A stretch of 64,000 bases of DNA from Apostichopus japonicus (lineage: Eukaryota; Echinodermata; Holothuroidea; Aspidochirotida; Stichopodidae). Positions 1 to 12,180 of the stretch are shown here, piece by piece (the stretch's first letter is position 1; each line of letters starts with the position of its first letter). The stretch spans positions 4,342,001 through 4,406,000 of the forward strand of contig NC_092566.1 in assembly GCF_037975245.1 (NCBI RefSeq), read 5' to 3'. A program made the translations under genes and the position numbers. Under the pieces are notes generated by a model. It was given only the letters and a program-made list of their open reading frames with translations. It was not told the origin of the DNA and ran no database searches.

Positions 1-47
1 TGTGATGTAAGTAAAATGTTAAAAGTTGAAGGTTTACAGTCTTGTTG

Positions 48-397
48 GAGGCCAAGCCCCTCTCACATAACTTTACAACTTAACCCGGGTCATTGGTTAA
101 CTTGTCACACCCACACACCAAAGTATGCACAATCAAAAAAATCCCTCCTGGGGATACCACAGTGTAACCACATCCATGTGTCCCCTGGGGGACTTCCTAT
201 AGGGTGCAACCACAAACGGGCGCATGGGACTATATCTACAAGTTACCTCGTATGTCTCCATTTATACACCTGGGTGAAGAGAGGCAATTGAGATAAAGTG
301 CCTTGCCCAAGGACACAATGCAATGATCTGACCAGGACTCAAACCTGCAAACCTTAGATCACAAGTCCACTGCCTTAACCACTTGACCACAATGCTC
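48..397 (-). mobile_element. tRNA-derived SINE, family A, copy 1
   Basis: Read on the minus strand, it begins with a tRNA-like head (TGGTCAAGTGGTTAAGGC A-box region, degenerate B box CAGGTTTGAGTCC). It continues through CATTGTGTCCTTGGGCA and CACCCAGGTGTATAAATGG, then a GGGGACACATGG block. It aligns over most of its length with 20572-20940 on the plus strand. The block around CCCAGGTGTATAAATGG resembles the central domain shared by many marine-invertebrate SINEs (recalled, not searched). The 3' edge is uncertain. Confidence 0.75.
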
Positions 398-3300
398 TCT
401 ATGTATAAGACCCAAACATTGCTTAAAACCTTTCTGATGCTACTGACATGTTTCAAATATTTTTCACATGTAATTTTTTAAAGAATGTTGCATCCTACTT
501 TTGCCATTTATAAATATTTAAATTTGATAAGTGAGCTTTGTGGAAAGCCAATTTAGACTAGTGTCTTCAGTTAGGGGGGTTATGTAGATATTACAGTGGA
601 CAAAAATGGCAATAAATCAGAAAAAGAGGCAGGTATGAGGGGGGCTGGGGTGAGGGGGCAGGTGTGAGGGGGGATCATGGAGGTAGGGATAGAAAGTGAT
701 ATACTTGATAACCTACAGTAGTTTTTCCGAATTACCCCTTCACTCTCTCCATCTGCCTCCTTTCACCTCCACCAAATCCCATCTTCTTGTTGAAGTTTAT
801 TTGTTTATCATATATATATTTTGCTTCATTATTGACTTCACCCAATACAATTTGTACTTTTTTAAAGAAAAAAGTCTCAACGAGAATTATTTGTCGTTGT
901 TAGATAGGTTTCTCTGTCAGCTCTGCCAAAATTTGTTGCTTTTTATAGCTTTTCCGACCATTTGTTTGACAGGCCTGTCTTCCTTCTAACTTCTGTGACA
1001 GAATGTTTGAAATGATCCTAATTACTATAAATATTTACTTGGCAAAATAAAATCAAAATTTGACCAATTTCAATTGGTATTGTCAAAAACGTTTGGTAGA
1101 ATCTATTCAAATTGTAAGTAAAACGTGTAATTGCGCAATTTTAATTTGCCCTCACTGCCTTTGATTCTTCGTTTATTTATATATAAATATGTTCGTTTTT
1201 CTCTCTTTTTTGTTTTCAGGCTGTGGAGCATTGTAAACGCCACGTCTGGAATTAACAAGGGGAATCACCGCTGAGGAAATAGAAATTAACAGATAAATAT
1301 CAATTATGATATTGTGACTATTTTTTATGCAACATTTTTTGTTCATTTCTTTTTCCATTGTTACTTAAATCACTTCTCCTTTTTTAAGATATTTACCTAA
1401 TGGTTTGCTTTCATTAAAGGACTTGGCTTGCCAAGAAAGAAATATAAAAGAGAAGAAACAGAAGAAAAAAAATGTAAGATGTAATGCATACAAAAATTAC
1501 GACTGTATATCAATAAAAAAAATTAGTTCCGACACCAAGATAGGTTTGATCTGAACTTCATCTTGCATATTTTTTCATGTAGCTTTTGGCTACAGTTTTC
1601 ACCAATTTTTCACCAATCAAGTCTTTGGAAATGAATTAGATGCATTCTTTCTTTTGCCCTTACAAATGCTTACAAGCTTTTGTAGACTTTTGTAAAGGCC
1701 TCCTTAAATTTTGTACCTATTAGAATACTAAATTTCGCTATGCAGAAAAATTTTAACATCCGGTCAAAAATTCAGGTATCGTCCAGAGGGGTCAGGAGCT
1801 GACGAACTAAGTACTAACTTTAATTCAAACAAAACACAAAAATTAAAGAATTGAATTATTATGAGAAATAGCGCATTTTTTAAAATATTTTTGCAATGCG
1901 GTTTACACAGTTTTAACAATGTCTGTAATGTTTATGGTTAAGAGCATACTCCAGCATCTATTGTCCATATCGGGAAACATCATACACAATTCATCTAATA
2001 TGCGTAAACCATTTCATTTTTCTGTATCTTGTCTCTTCAAACATTTAGTATAAATTTTGTTGTTGTGTTCAGCTTAGGCATATTTTGGCAATATTTGATT
2101 TGTATTTCAAAAAAAAATATATTAGGAAATAATGTCAATTAATTTCTTTTTTTATATATACAGCTGTTGTAATTGTACATGATGGGAAAATTTATTATAT
2201 GTCGTTTGTTTGTTTTCACTGAAAAGCATTTATAAATGTCATTAAGGAAAATATCAATTGTATCTTCACTCCCTTATAACTTCATCATTATTATTAATTT
2301 TTTTTTAACAATTTCTATGAAATAGGAAATCAATTTTTTTTCTTCCATCCAATGATATCTTTAAGGATTTTTTTTTGCCATTTGCCTTTACCAATAGCAC
2401 CAATGTCTTTTGCTGACAAAGTTGCAATGATCAACTAAGCCAATTTTTTTTTTCTCCTTCTGGAACATGAGTAAAAATAAGAAGAACCGGATTGACATTT
2501 AAAGATTGCGTCCATTTCAGGTTGGACAAGAAAAAGATTTTATTCGAAGAGTAAAACTGTTATGTTGATCCACATAAGAGCCATGTCATTGTGCTACTGG
2601 ACAAGTACATTGCTGGCATCGAAATATGAGTAATCGTGCTAAAAATGAGTTTTCAAAATGTGCTAAGAAAAAAAAACGTTTCTGTGCTCTGTGATGTAAT
2701 GATTAACATTACGGAAATACAGGAGACCATTCTACATTGTGTCGTCTAAGCTTATACAATCAACAAAAGTCAATCATTTGTGTAAATTCTAACATTCCTT
2801 AAAGCCTAGGTATTGTAGTTTGCCCCATTCCTGTTACCATCGGTGGTCATGCTTTTCTTCCAGGTCGGTCAGTTTCCACATTGGAAATGGGAGTCTATTT
2901 CGTAATTTTCTGTGATCAGTCTATATCTTGAACAATCTTATTTCAAGAAATGTGGATTTATTTTTCCGTGTGGCATGAACAAGCCGAGATTTGCGAGTCA
3001 TATTTTGCGATCGTAAAGTGGAATATATTTGGATTAACTCACCGAATTCCCAAATAGGTTTGTTTATTAGTCATAGAGTAATCAATCCAAGCATATTGTT
3101 TCATTCAGAAACTCAGATGGCACCTTGATTTAATGATTAGTTCCAAAGGTCCTTCTCAGTTTACATTTTAGGTTTACAGGGTGTTATTTTTAAGCCTAGA
3201 TTCTATCTTGTTTTCTAGTGTTAAATTTACAAAAAAGCAACCAAATAACCCCACCCCTCCCAGGGGTGGGACAAAATAATTGGTCAAGCAGTCAGTGTTC

Positions 3301-4806
3301 ATAATTTTCGGCCATCCAGTACCCTATGCTGTACCCCTCCACCACCACCGTGTGAACAAGTGAAGCCAAAACCAAGTTGTCTTGGTTTCTGTCTGAAATT
3401 ATGTCGTGTAACTTTTTCACGAGACCAAATGAATGCTATGCTATCACTTAATGGAATTAAGCATGTTAACTGTTTTGTACACATGTGAATGTTTAATCAT
3501 GTTTACGGTCACACAGGAGTACAAAATAAACATATCACTTTATTTTAGATTCCATTTTAATGTGTCATTATTCCTGCTGTCTGTTCTCCAACATTAAGCA
3601 TGTTTACTCGTTTACCCTTTTCCCATTTTGGTGGTGGTTGAGGGGGTGGGGGTGTAGTGGGGTGGGCTGGTTTGGGATTGGTTTGGGTGTAAAAAGCACC
3701 TCGCTCCTCGCCTTATGGGACCCCAGGGTCAATCCACCATTCTGTGGCTGCCTCTGGCCCTTAATGTTCATGCCCTTACCTAAATAGATCGACAGAGGTG
3801 GGGGAGATGGGGGATCTGCCCTCCTAACCTTTGAAATCATGTGCACGTTCCCTGTCAAATAGCAATATTGGGGGCATAACATGATTTTCAAGTTTTGAGC
3901 AGAAGTAATAACCATTTGTAGATTTTTTTTTATTTGATATTATTTTCTGATTACGCCAAACAGTAGACACGTGATGTGCTTACTTCTCGATATGTGATGA
4001 AATGGTTTGCTGAAATAAACAGGTTTTTTTTTCATGAAGAAGAGGAAACAAAACAAGATAGAGAAAACTAGTCGAGTGTGTCATTGAACATTTTAGTAAT
4101 ATTATATTCAAAAGTCCAGCTCAGAACATAACTAACGTAATAACACCTGAAACGCAACATCCATTCTAAATCTTTTTCTATTTCTTCCATATAAACACAT
4201 ATAACCAACATTGTACACGATGTAGTCCTAAAACCTGTATATTGAATTTGAAGTGAGATTCAGACTTTGTTAAGAGGCCTCTCCTATGCAGCCTCACCCA
4301 TCCCCCCCCCCCCCCCATTGTCTTACAGGTCATCTTCAATATTGGCCCTAAGGTTTTGCTGGCTAAAAATGAAAACGATGAAAGCGACTTTCAAGTAACT
4401 TATGCCCTCATTTAAAGATTTACCAGAGACATAATTCATATTTTCCTTAATAAATTCTTCTCTTCAATTCAAACTCAATATACAACCTACAAAGTATTTC
4501 AAACGGAAGTTCCTGACCGATTGACATACTAGCAAGAAAAGCATCTTTGCAAACATAAAGGACCTATAGATAGGTGTAGGTAAACTATCACCATTTCCCT
4601 TTCTCCCTACCTCACCTCTCCACACCCACTACATCCATATTCACGCAGTACCCTTGACATTACTGTTATATATATATCTTAAAGCACTGCCAAAAACCAT
4701 GTTGGCCTACGCCCATTTTACCCCACCCCCTTCCCCATCTCATTTTGCACACTCCACCCCTCCATACTTACCCGTATTGTACATATGTATTAAATACAGA
4801 AGTAGG
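398..4806. other. No gene seen; downstream flank of MMP
   Basis: AT-rich non-coding DNA. Short open frames lack codon structure or splice sites. C runs occur near 4304-4316. The 3' UTR of MMP must begin at 4806 and run toward lower coordinates. The first AATAAA on the minus strand that I find is near 3928-3933, so the true end is unclear. Confidence 0.6.
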
Positions 4807-5051
4807 TTAGCTTAAGCATTCCGGAATCAAATGTTCATTGATATTGTAGCTTTCACTTGAAAATATTTTGGTTTGACGATTCATTAGGTAGTAATGGTCT
4901 CCTTTGAAAAAATAAACTGAGTTTTCCTTAATGACGTCAGCGACTGCGTCTATTCCCGAGTAGAGATCTTCCGGTATATTGGTCCACGGGAGGCTGCTTA
5001 TTCTGATACGACCAAAGAATATCTTTCCGCTATAGGCGTACACCCACCTAT
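4807..5051 (-). CDS. MMP exon 8: hemopexin blades III/IV and C-terminus
   Basis: Residues 395-475 and the TAA stop. NRWVYAYSGK, then IDAVADVIKENSVYFFKGDHYYL, are a complete blade with DAV and YFFKG motifs. ECLS at the end provides Cys473, the expected partner of Cys285. Acceptor TTTTCGATAG, phase 1. Confidence 0.92.
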
Positions 5052-8000
5052 CTATCGAAAACAGACAAAAAATATCGAGAACGAAATCAAATAAACATGT
5101 CATCCAAAGTACCATCGGAACGGTCTAACGCGGGGGGGGGGGGTCCTTTGATTGTCACATCAATCCCCTCCCTCCATTCTCCACTGACAAAATGCCCCTT
5201 CCCACTCCAACACAAGCGGAAAAGACCAGTTATTGTTTGCGGTACTGATACCTGAAACGAATAACTTTCTGATTTCATTAGACTTGTCCTCCAGTCACCA
5301 TTCCCAAAGTTGTTAAATAATAAAATGTTTATTTTCAAAAATTCCATGCACGAAATAGTAAATTTTTTTGCTATTATTGCTTCATAACTTTGTCTTCGAG
5401 TAAGTAGTAATTGAGTCAACCAAACCAGTTGATTATTTTCCTGATTTTCTGAGTTTTTTGAGAGTGCTATATACATAATTTTCATCTCATTTAGAAATCA
5501 CCGAAATTTTCGTATGAAAGTCGTTAAAAGTATTTCAACCGCCCCCCCCCCTCCGCCCCCTCCCCCCGATCGAGTACGAAGTGTCCCCTGTCGTGAATGA
5601 GAGTCATAAATGATACTAATTTATTATAGAACGAATAAGTCTTGGAAAATGAAAAATATATATATCTTCTTTTCCATTATTTAAAATATTATTGATTTGA
5701 TTCACTACTTACTTTTAAAGACAAAGGTTAGTTGATCCGATTCAGAGTAAACAGCGGCATCAACTTGACAAGGAAGACTTGAAAAGGTTTGTGAACTCGT
5801 AGACCGTTTTTGAAAACTTCGATCGTTATATCGATACACGTAACAATTCTACAAAGAGAAAAGATATTGCAAAGAATAGATAAACAATGAATTAAAGTTA
5901 TCATCAAAAAATAATACATAAAAGTTGGAGGTAAAACAAACCGAAAATCGTAGCATAGTACTTAAAATTATCTGTAACAAAACTTTAGCAATATCTTTGA
6001 GAATTTCAAATAAAACAAAAAGAAATGTATACCTTAAATATAAACGTCTTTTGATTGTTTGGATTGTAAAAAGAAGCATCGACTCCAGTCGATAAGAAGT
6101 CATAAGTAGAAGTGATTTCTGTGACGTCAGATATGGATGCTTCTAGGCTCCATACATAACTACCTGAAATGACAATGAAGTGAAAGAGGATGTTAATACT
6201 GACTTCAAATTTTAGAATGCCAACAGCTGCCAAGAAAAAACAAAACGTTAACAGTTTTTGAGTGGTTTATTTTTGTATGGAGGTTGTGAATCAGATGATA
6301 ATCCGGTTTTCTTTTTAAATTTATTATGGAGTATGGATTGTATTTGTAAAAAAGTACTCTTAATGAATTAGCTGTAAAATGAACGTGGTAATGATAATAA
6401 CCATTAACTGGTAATGTGCAGAAAGTTTAGACTTGCGTTTAGTCATACATTACCAATAAAAATACGATATGGTGAAATGCACTTTAAACTGTTTTGCATG
6501 GTTTGTTTAAGAATGGAATTATTTTAAAACATAACACGAATTTCCCTCCACGGTTTAGCTACAGTTTCTATGTAATTAAGTTTAACTTACCCCTAAATAA
6601 AATGGTTTGTTCAGAATGTACGTCATAGAACACAGCATCGATGGTATCGATGCATGCTCCTGGTGGCGGAGGAGGTTTAACAGTCTCAACCATCGGTGCT
6701 GCAGGGGGGCGAAAAATTAAAGTGAAACAAATTAATGAGATAAAAAAACAAAATCGATATACTATACGGGAGCCCCCTCTATGTTATATACATAGATATA
6801 TATTTGACAGTAGCTCTACATACTTATGGAACGCCAAAAAAGATACCCCAAAAGACGGTGATGGTCTGAGAGATATGTCCATAATATCAAGTTACATGTT
6901 GCCAATGTACGATAAAAAGCCGACGACTGAAATAACGCTTTAATTACGTTCGTATAGATGTTGTATTCCTGCTATGTCATCTTCTGATAAAGAGGGGGAC
7001 CTGTACTCGGCGCCATATCTGTAGAAACGGCCCATAACTGCTCCCGGTTCTGGTGAATGGCCCAGGCCCAACACGTGACCAAGCTCATGGATCATAGTTT
7101 GTAGTATACTGTAACCTGTGGAATTCAAAAAAGCAAATATAAACAGAACCATGACGCATATAGAGCAAATACGTTACCTTGTATATAGAAAACAAAATCT
7201 TACGTCATTTATGATGAAATATTGCCTCATGATAATAACGGATGAAATGATGAAGTACTAGAGACTTCCACAAAAAAGAATCATGATATAATTTGATAAA
7301 ATAATGTAGGAGTGACCTTCATGACCATAACAAAGTTCGTATCTACAAACATCTGCCTCACTTGGCACCCATCTCCCCCCCCCCCCATCTCCCTCACCCC
7401 TCTCCTCCCAGTTTTGAAGAAGCTGGTTGCGATGTAAAACTAAAATTATACTTCCCATGAAAGAAAAATGTTATAAATAAACTATAAATCTTTTACAAGA
7501 TTCCAAAAAAACTAATTACCTTAAAGAAAAGAAGAACATCATCGTAGACGCTACAAAATTAACTACCTGTTTTTCTCTCTTTTTTTTTTTACTTACCGGT
7601 TGTTTTATCAGGAGTTGTCCAGTTTTCGTCATCATCAATGTGGCATTTACCAACGGTAGGAGGGTAAGCGTGGGCCAATATCCCACCACTGCCATCGAAC
7701 GGAAACGGGTCTCCATGGGAACCCCCTTGGAAGTGAATCCGTACGTTTGCGGCACTCTCTTGACTGGCTTCACTGAAGGTTAGACTCGACACATCAGCCC
7801 AAACCTGCAGAGAAATAAAATAAAAAGGAAAATATTTTCAGGTTATATGTATTCATCTCCATGACAACTACTTATTTATTAAACCTGTGGTCAAGTTGCG
7901 ATGGTAACACTGTACCAGTATGGATACATTGATTCTCATTAGCTGATAAACCGAAAGGAAGATAGCTTCCATTTTGAACAGCAATTCCTGTTCTTCGTTA

Positions 8001-10690
8001 ATGCAAAACTTGAAAAGATATGTTATAGATATAAAACTACGTCGATCCCTAATAATTCAGAAGGGCGGAGGGGTGTTGGGGAGGGTGGTGAGGTGTGGAG
8101 GGGGTTAGAAAGACTTGCCGCAGAATATATAATTTGGAGGCCACTGGTTCGAATCAGCCAATTTTTTTAAAAGTTGCTGTAAATGTTTCACTAAGATATA
8201 TATACATACAAAAAAATAAGTAACTAAAATAAATAAACAAATTAAAATAAAATAAAATAAAATAAAATACCAATAAATGAATAAAATCCCCAAATGAATA
8301 GCCTTACCTGAAATGCATCTTTAATGATCTGATCAACTTCTTCTTGAGTGAACTTTTCGCTGTATCTAGTGACGAAATATGTAAGGTGACGTTGACTCCA
8401 TTTTCGCCCGATAGTTGTAAATTCGATAACCTCTGTCTCGCTAAGCTGATCCACACCACATTTTGGGAAATTAATAGAATCCAACAATTCTTCATCTATT
8501 TCTTCTCCTTCCGTCAAATTCTCAAGGATCATAATCGACTCGGCGGCTTCTTCTGGTGAAGCGGACTGTTCGTACACCGAGCCATTACTTGATGGTGGGT
8601 CAACACTACCATACTTTAATAAATTTGTCTGAAAATAAAACAATTATAAAAAAAGAGAATTTTAGTCCAAACAAATGACCCACCCATGCATATGCTTAGT
8701 TAATATATTTAACGGAATAAATCATGTATTGATAAAAGTGCTTATTTATAATTAATCTACTACGTATAGTCTTCACTTTCTTTTCACGCATTTACATCTA
8801 ACGAAGTCACGTGGTTTACAGACACAACTTCCGCCAACAGCCATGTAGCTGTCTAAACAAACAAACAAACGAATGAATGAATACACAGAGGACTGATTTT
8901 ACATCGTCCTTAAACTGTTCACTGTGTGTTTTTTCCTGCTTGTTAGTTTCTGAACAGACAAAACGTAAGGCCCACTAACTTTTATACCCTCTCTTACACA
9001 GACTCTTTAGTGGATAAGCAGTTTGATGACAGTTTGTTTTATTTTATATTTTATTTTGGTTTATATTGACAGACAAACTACATATAACTTCACGAAGATC
9101 AATTAAATTTTGTTTATAAAAAGATAGTAAAAAAGTAAAACAAAGGCTTGGAACGTTTGATTAACTGTACTAGTTTTCGAATGCCACTAAAACTCTGAAA
9201 TATACATTATATTAGGTAATAGATAACTTTGATAGATTTTTTTTTATTAAAGTAATATCAAATTGTTCGGTTCCTGCTATTTATAAGTAAAATAATGAAC
9301 AATTCGGCAAAAGTTACCCCGACTGTTCTGAAAAGAACATGCTTTTGAAGAGGTTAAATATAGTTTTAAGTAATACTTACTCTCGACAACTATGTTCTAA
9401 ACGATTCTCCGACGACCCAGTCGCCCCTTTGACTATTTAAATTGACCAACTCATCTCTCCAGTAAATAGCCTAGACGTGTGAGCTGCATATGGTCAAAAT
9501 GTAACGGCTTCGCAACTATAGCGCTAGTGCGAGGTAGATCTACCGAATAAATATGATGCAGACTAGACACGCAATTACTCCTAATAAGTAAGGCAATACA
9601 AATATGAATGCAATATCCACCCTGCCCTATAACCATTCTCTTAATGAGATAACCACAGGGTGAACATGCCCTGAGTAACTGCAATGTCTAAGGTAAAATA
9701 TATGTATAACTGTTGTCAGTATCTTAACTGTCTGCAGACCATGTGTGTCCCTTTTATACCAGCCTAGGTACTTTCAATGGTAACCTAATTAGCATGTGTA
9801 TAGAAACTTTATAAAGTGCTACTGATGGAGAATTCCATCAATACAATCTGGATTACTCTAGCCAGAGGCTTATTAGAGGGGGTAAGTAAACAAAGTTGAC
9901 CAGTATAATATGGTCACTACAAAAGCCCCCCCCCCTTTCATCCCGGCATGCACCGCGGCTACTCTCTCTCTCTCCACCTATCACACACAATTAAGTGAAA
10001 TGCGTTCCTTCACTTTCAATCAATTTCTTTAGTTAGCTTGATACTCTCAATCGTGAAATTCAAGTGAAATGGAAGTAATATATTAATTCGACCAGTTAAA
10101 TTTCTCTTCATATTATGATGATTCTCTCTTTTATCTTCCATATGATCGATTGTTGGCCTAATATGAAAGGAGTGTTTGGGCAACAAATCCATTTTCAAGA
10201 TCTTATCGAATTTCGTTTCCTACTTAATTGATACGTAATCTTCATTTTGATGAACAAAGTTGGAAAGAATGCCTAGAGTTTTATTAATTTTACTCAGTTT
10301 TGAAGAATATTCTGAAGGTTTGGTGAAAATTACCGATCAAACTGTAAAAAGCAAAGTTACGATAGCAAAGAAATATATAAATAAAAAAAATAAGGCAGAA
10401 CAAGAAAACCAATCCTAACCGATAGATACTCTACATTCACAATTAATAAAAGAACGAATTGGTTTGCGCATGCGGAAAAGCAGTGACATTGAGACTAAGA
10501 GAAAGAAAGAAGGGAAGTGGTGGGGGTGGGTGAGGTGGGAGGGGAGGGGAGGGGAGGGTTACAACTGAAATGCACTCACCAATACTGGTGTTAGAATAAA
10601 CGTCTCTTCTGTATCTGTTGGAGCTGTTGGTAGACTTGAACAAGTCTGCAGTAGTAATCCCCAAAGACAGAGTAAAGTAATAATATTCAT
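4807..10690 (-). CDS. Matrix metalloproteinase with hemopexin domain (8 exons, complete)
   Basis: Spliced gene; exons in transcript order 10690-10580, 8628-8308, 7804-7597, 7115-6948, 6698-6591, 6163-6033, 5848-5713, 5051-4807. This gives 1428 nt, 475 residues plus stop, and every junction is GT/AG with matching phase. Secreted zinc endopeptidase of the M10A family, expected to cleave extracellular matrix. Seen: signal peptide 1-19; propeptide with cysteine-switch variant PKCGVD (Cys94); structural-zinc motifs HGD (174-176), AHA (188-190) and CHIDDDENW (198-206); catalytic HELGHVLGLGH (223-233) with Met-turn Met241; hinge KPPPPPG; four hemopexin blades between Cys285 and Cys473. Length is typical of secreted hemopexin MMPs. 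There is no RXKR furin site before the catalytic domain, no transmembrane segment and no fibronectin II repeats, so it is neither MT-MMP nor gelatinase type. The exact vertebrate orthologue cannot be assigned. Family call very sure; exon edges inferred by eye. Confidence 0.95.
5713..5848 (-). CDS. MMP exon 7: hemopexin blades II/III
   Basis: Residues 350-394 plus one base. NCYVYRYND continues a blade strand; LPCQVDAAVYSE is a DAAV blade start and LTFVFK its end. Two extra cysteines occur here (in NCYVY and LPCQ), which are unusual inside an MMP propeller. Acceptor TTTGTAG; donor A|GTAAGT. Confidence 0.84.
6033..6163 (-). CDS. MMP exon 6: hemopexin blades I/II
   Basis: Residues 306-349. GSYVWSLE matches the 'G-x-x-x-W' strand that ends a blade; TGVDASFYNPNNQKTFIFK is the next blade's DAxF and FFK core. 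Enters in phase 1 and leaves in phase 0 at AAG|GTATAC. Acceptor ATTTCAG. Confidence 0.85.
6591..6698 (-). CDS. MMP exon 5: hinge and start of hemopexin blade I
   Basis: Residues 270-305 plus one base. A short hinge with five prolines (KPPPPPG) is followed by ACIDTIDAVFYDV. Cys285 is the first of the two cysteines that close the hemopexin propeller, and I-D-A-V-F is the repeated blade motif. Acceptor CCCTGCAG; donor G|GTAAGT. Confidence 0.88.
6948..7115 (-). CDS. MMP exon 4: catalytic zinc helix and Met-turn
   Basis: Residues 214-269 plus one base. Contains MIHELGHVLGLGHS with all three zinc His and the catalytic Glu224, then PGAVM (Met-turn Met241) and LSEDDIAGIQHLYE, the conserved last helix of the catalytic domain. 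The donor is inferred as C|GTAATT, which keeps phase with the next exon; read-through would stop almost at once. Confidence 0.93.
7597..7804 (-). CDS. MMP exon 3: catalytic domain, structural zinc and calcium sites
   Basis: Residues 145-213 plus the first base of codon 214. VWADVSSLTF opens the exon as in other MMPs. HGDPFPFDG (174-182) and LAHAYPP (187-193) carry the structural Zn/Ca ligands, and CHIDDDENWT (198-207) supplies a further zinc His and acidic calcium ligands. Acceptor CTCTGCAG; donor G|GTAAGT. Confidence 0.94.
8308..8628 (-). CDS. MMP exon 2: propeptide, cysteine switch, start of catalytic domain
   Basis: Residues 38-144, phase 0 to 0. The acceptor is TTTTATTTTCAG and the donor CAG|GTAAGG. 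It opens with the LLKYG propeptide motif, carries PKCGVD at 92-97 (usual family form PRCGVPD), then RKWSQRHLTYFV, which matches the start of MMP catalytic domains (W-x-x-x-x-L-T-Y). Confidence 0.92.
8951..9060 (+). mobile_element. Fragment of the same inverted-repeat element
   Basis: In MMP intron 1. CTGAACAGACAAAACGTAAG then GCCCACT, followed by CTCTTTAGTGGATAAGCAGT, matches the 43745-43830 flank (CTCTTTAGTGGACACACAG). The stem-loop seen at 43508-43540 is deleted here. Confidence 0.5.
10518..10558. repeat. G-rich tract with quadruplex potential
   Basis: In MMP intron 1, starting about 20 bp past the exon 1 donor. Many runs of 3-5 G on the plus (template) strand, including GGGAGGGGAGGGGAGGGGAG. 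Confidence 0.75.
10580..10690 (-). CDS. MMP exon 1: signal peptide
   Basis: Encodes residues 1-37, starting MNIITLLCLWGLLLQT. Hydrophobic residues 3-15 followed by a small-residue stretch (CSS) form a classical signal peptide. The ATG was chosen because it gives this peptide and follows a TATA box by about 100 bp. The exon ends in phase 0 at a consensus G|GTGAGT donor. Confidence 0.88.
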
Positions 10691-10790
10691 CTTCGTTGAT
10701 GTTATCTGCAAGCTATGGAAGGCCATCGAGGGATGTGTCTCACTCTTAGGTTTCGAAATGAGAACTTGATGTTCCTTATCCGAACCGTCT

Positions 10791-10798
10791 TATTTATA
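10791..10798 (-). promoter_or_regulatory. TATA box of the MMP gene
   Basis: Reads TATAAATA on the minus strand in the context GCTATAAATAAG, about 100 bp upstream of the MMP ATG. A start site about 30 bp downstream would give a 5' UTR of roughly 70 nt. The site is seen; its use is inferred. It sits only about 50 bp from the edge of a tandem segmental duplication. Confidence 0.6.
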
Positions 10799-10850
10799 GC
10801 AAACTGGCCCCTTTTAAGGTTAATCAATTGTATAATTAAGCGTAATTAAG

Positions 10851-12180
10851 CCTTATGTGCCAATCATGCCTAATGGGCCTATTGGCATGACCTTCAATGG
10901 TTTACCAACCCGTTCAAGTTCGGCAGCCATAGCAACCGCATGTTATTTGTAAACATGATTTATCTATACCAGAGTTGTCTGCGAAACGGATATCGATCAA
11001 TCGAATGAAGACACGGTGCTGTTGAAATTTCGAAACAAAAGTAAAAATATAAACATGTCTATTCTTTCTTTATTTCTATATTCTTTCTATAAATATTATG
11101 TATTCTTTCCAAATTCAATGACATGTGGAGTTCCCCAAGGGTCTGTTCTTGGTCCTCAAATTGTTCTCATTTATATTAATGATATTCAGGCAACTTCAAC
11201 AATTCTTTCTTTCATATTATTTGCGATGACACTAATATTTTGTTCAGTCACAAAAATTTACAACATGGCTCAGCAATTTTCAACCAGGAACTAAAAAAAG
11301 TATCTGTTTGATTTCGGGCTAATCAATTATCTTTAAACATTGATAAAACAAACTTTATGATTTTTCGTCCTTACCAAAAAGCAGTCTGTGATATAAATAT
11401 AAAGATTGATAATCAGCTGATTTGTAATGTTAGCACTACTATATTCCTTGGTGTGATAATTAATAATCATATGAATTGGAAGCCACATATTCATAAAGTA
11501 CAACTTTATGTTGCTAGAATTGTAGGTGTCATGTATAAAATTAAATCATTTATTCCAAATAATACATTTATCATTACCAGTTGGGTATTTTTATGTTCAA
11601 GTGGCGGGAAAAGTTGCTTCAAACAAAGTTTTCATCTTTTTTTTCACTCCTACTAATACAATTCATGACCATAATACCAGATAACAGTCAAATAAGCCAT
11701 ATTATGCCTTATGTGCCAGTCAAGCTCAATGTGCCTATTGGCATGACCTTCAATGGTTTACCAATCCGTTGAAGTTCGGTAGCCATAGCAACCGCCGGTT
11801 ACTTGTAAACAGCATTTACCTATACCAGAGTTGTCTGCGAAACGGATATCGATCTATCGAAGGAAGACACGGTGCTGTTGAAATTTCGAAACAAAAGTAA
11901 AAATATAAACATGTCTATTCTTTCTTTATTTCTATATTCTTTCTATAAATATATGTATTCTTTCCAAATTCAATGACATGTGGAGTTTCCCAAGGGTCTG
12001 TTCTTGGTCCTCTACTTTTTTTCTCATTTATATTAATGATATTCAGGCATTCTTTCTGTCATATTATTTGCCGATGACACTAATATTGTTTTCAGTCACA
12101 AAAATTTACAACATGGCTCAGCGATTGTCAACCAGGAACTAAAAAAAAGTATCTGTTTGGTTTCGGGCTAATAAATTATC
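10851..12180 (+). repeat. Tandem segmental duplication (856-bp offset) upstream of MMP
   Basis: CCTTATGTGCC at 10851 and again at 11707 begin two co-linear copies of about 490 bp, still highly similar. Each contains a non-repetitive leader (ATTGGCATGACCTTCAATGG, then GAGTTGTCTGCGAAACGG) and then a reverse-transcriptase fragment. Copy 1 continues further into the LINE; copy 2 is internally deleted and joins the LINE C-terminal end. The left edge is about 50 bp from the MMP TATA box. Confidence 0.85.
11116..11560 (+). pseudogene. Non-LTR retrotransposon reverse transcriptase fragment, copy 1
   Basis: Translations show CGVPQGSVLGP and YINDI, then a disrupted FADD box (one base missing: GCGATGAC against GCCGATGAC in the second copy). 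In another frame follow FRANQLSLNIDKTNFMIF and FLGVIINNHMNWKPHI. These are ordered RT motifs of Jockey/CR1-like LINEs. Stops and frameshifts make it dead. No endonuclease part is present. The clade is not assigned. Confidence 0.85.

Noticed and set aside
5087-5485. 132-codon minus-strand frame next to the last MMP exon
   Set aside because: Lies in MMP intron 7; the phased exon-7-to-exon-8 junction accounts for the protein without it, and its translation has no hemopexin pattern.
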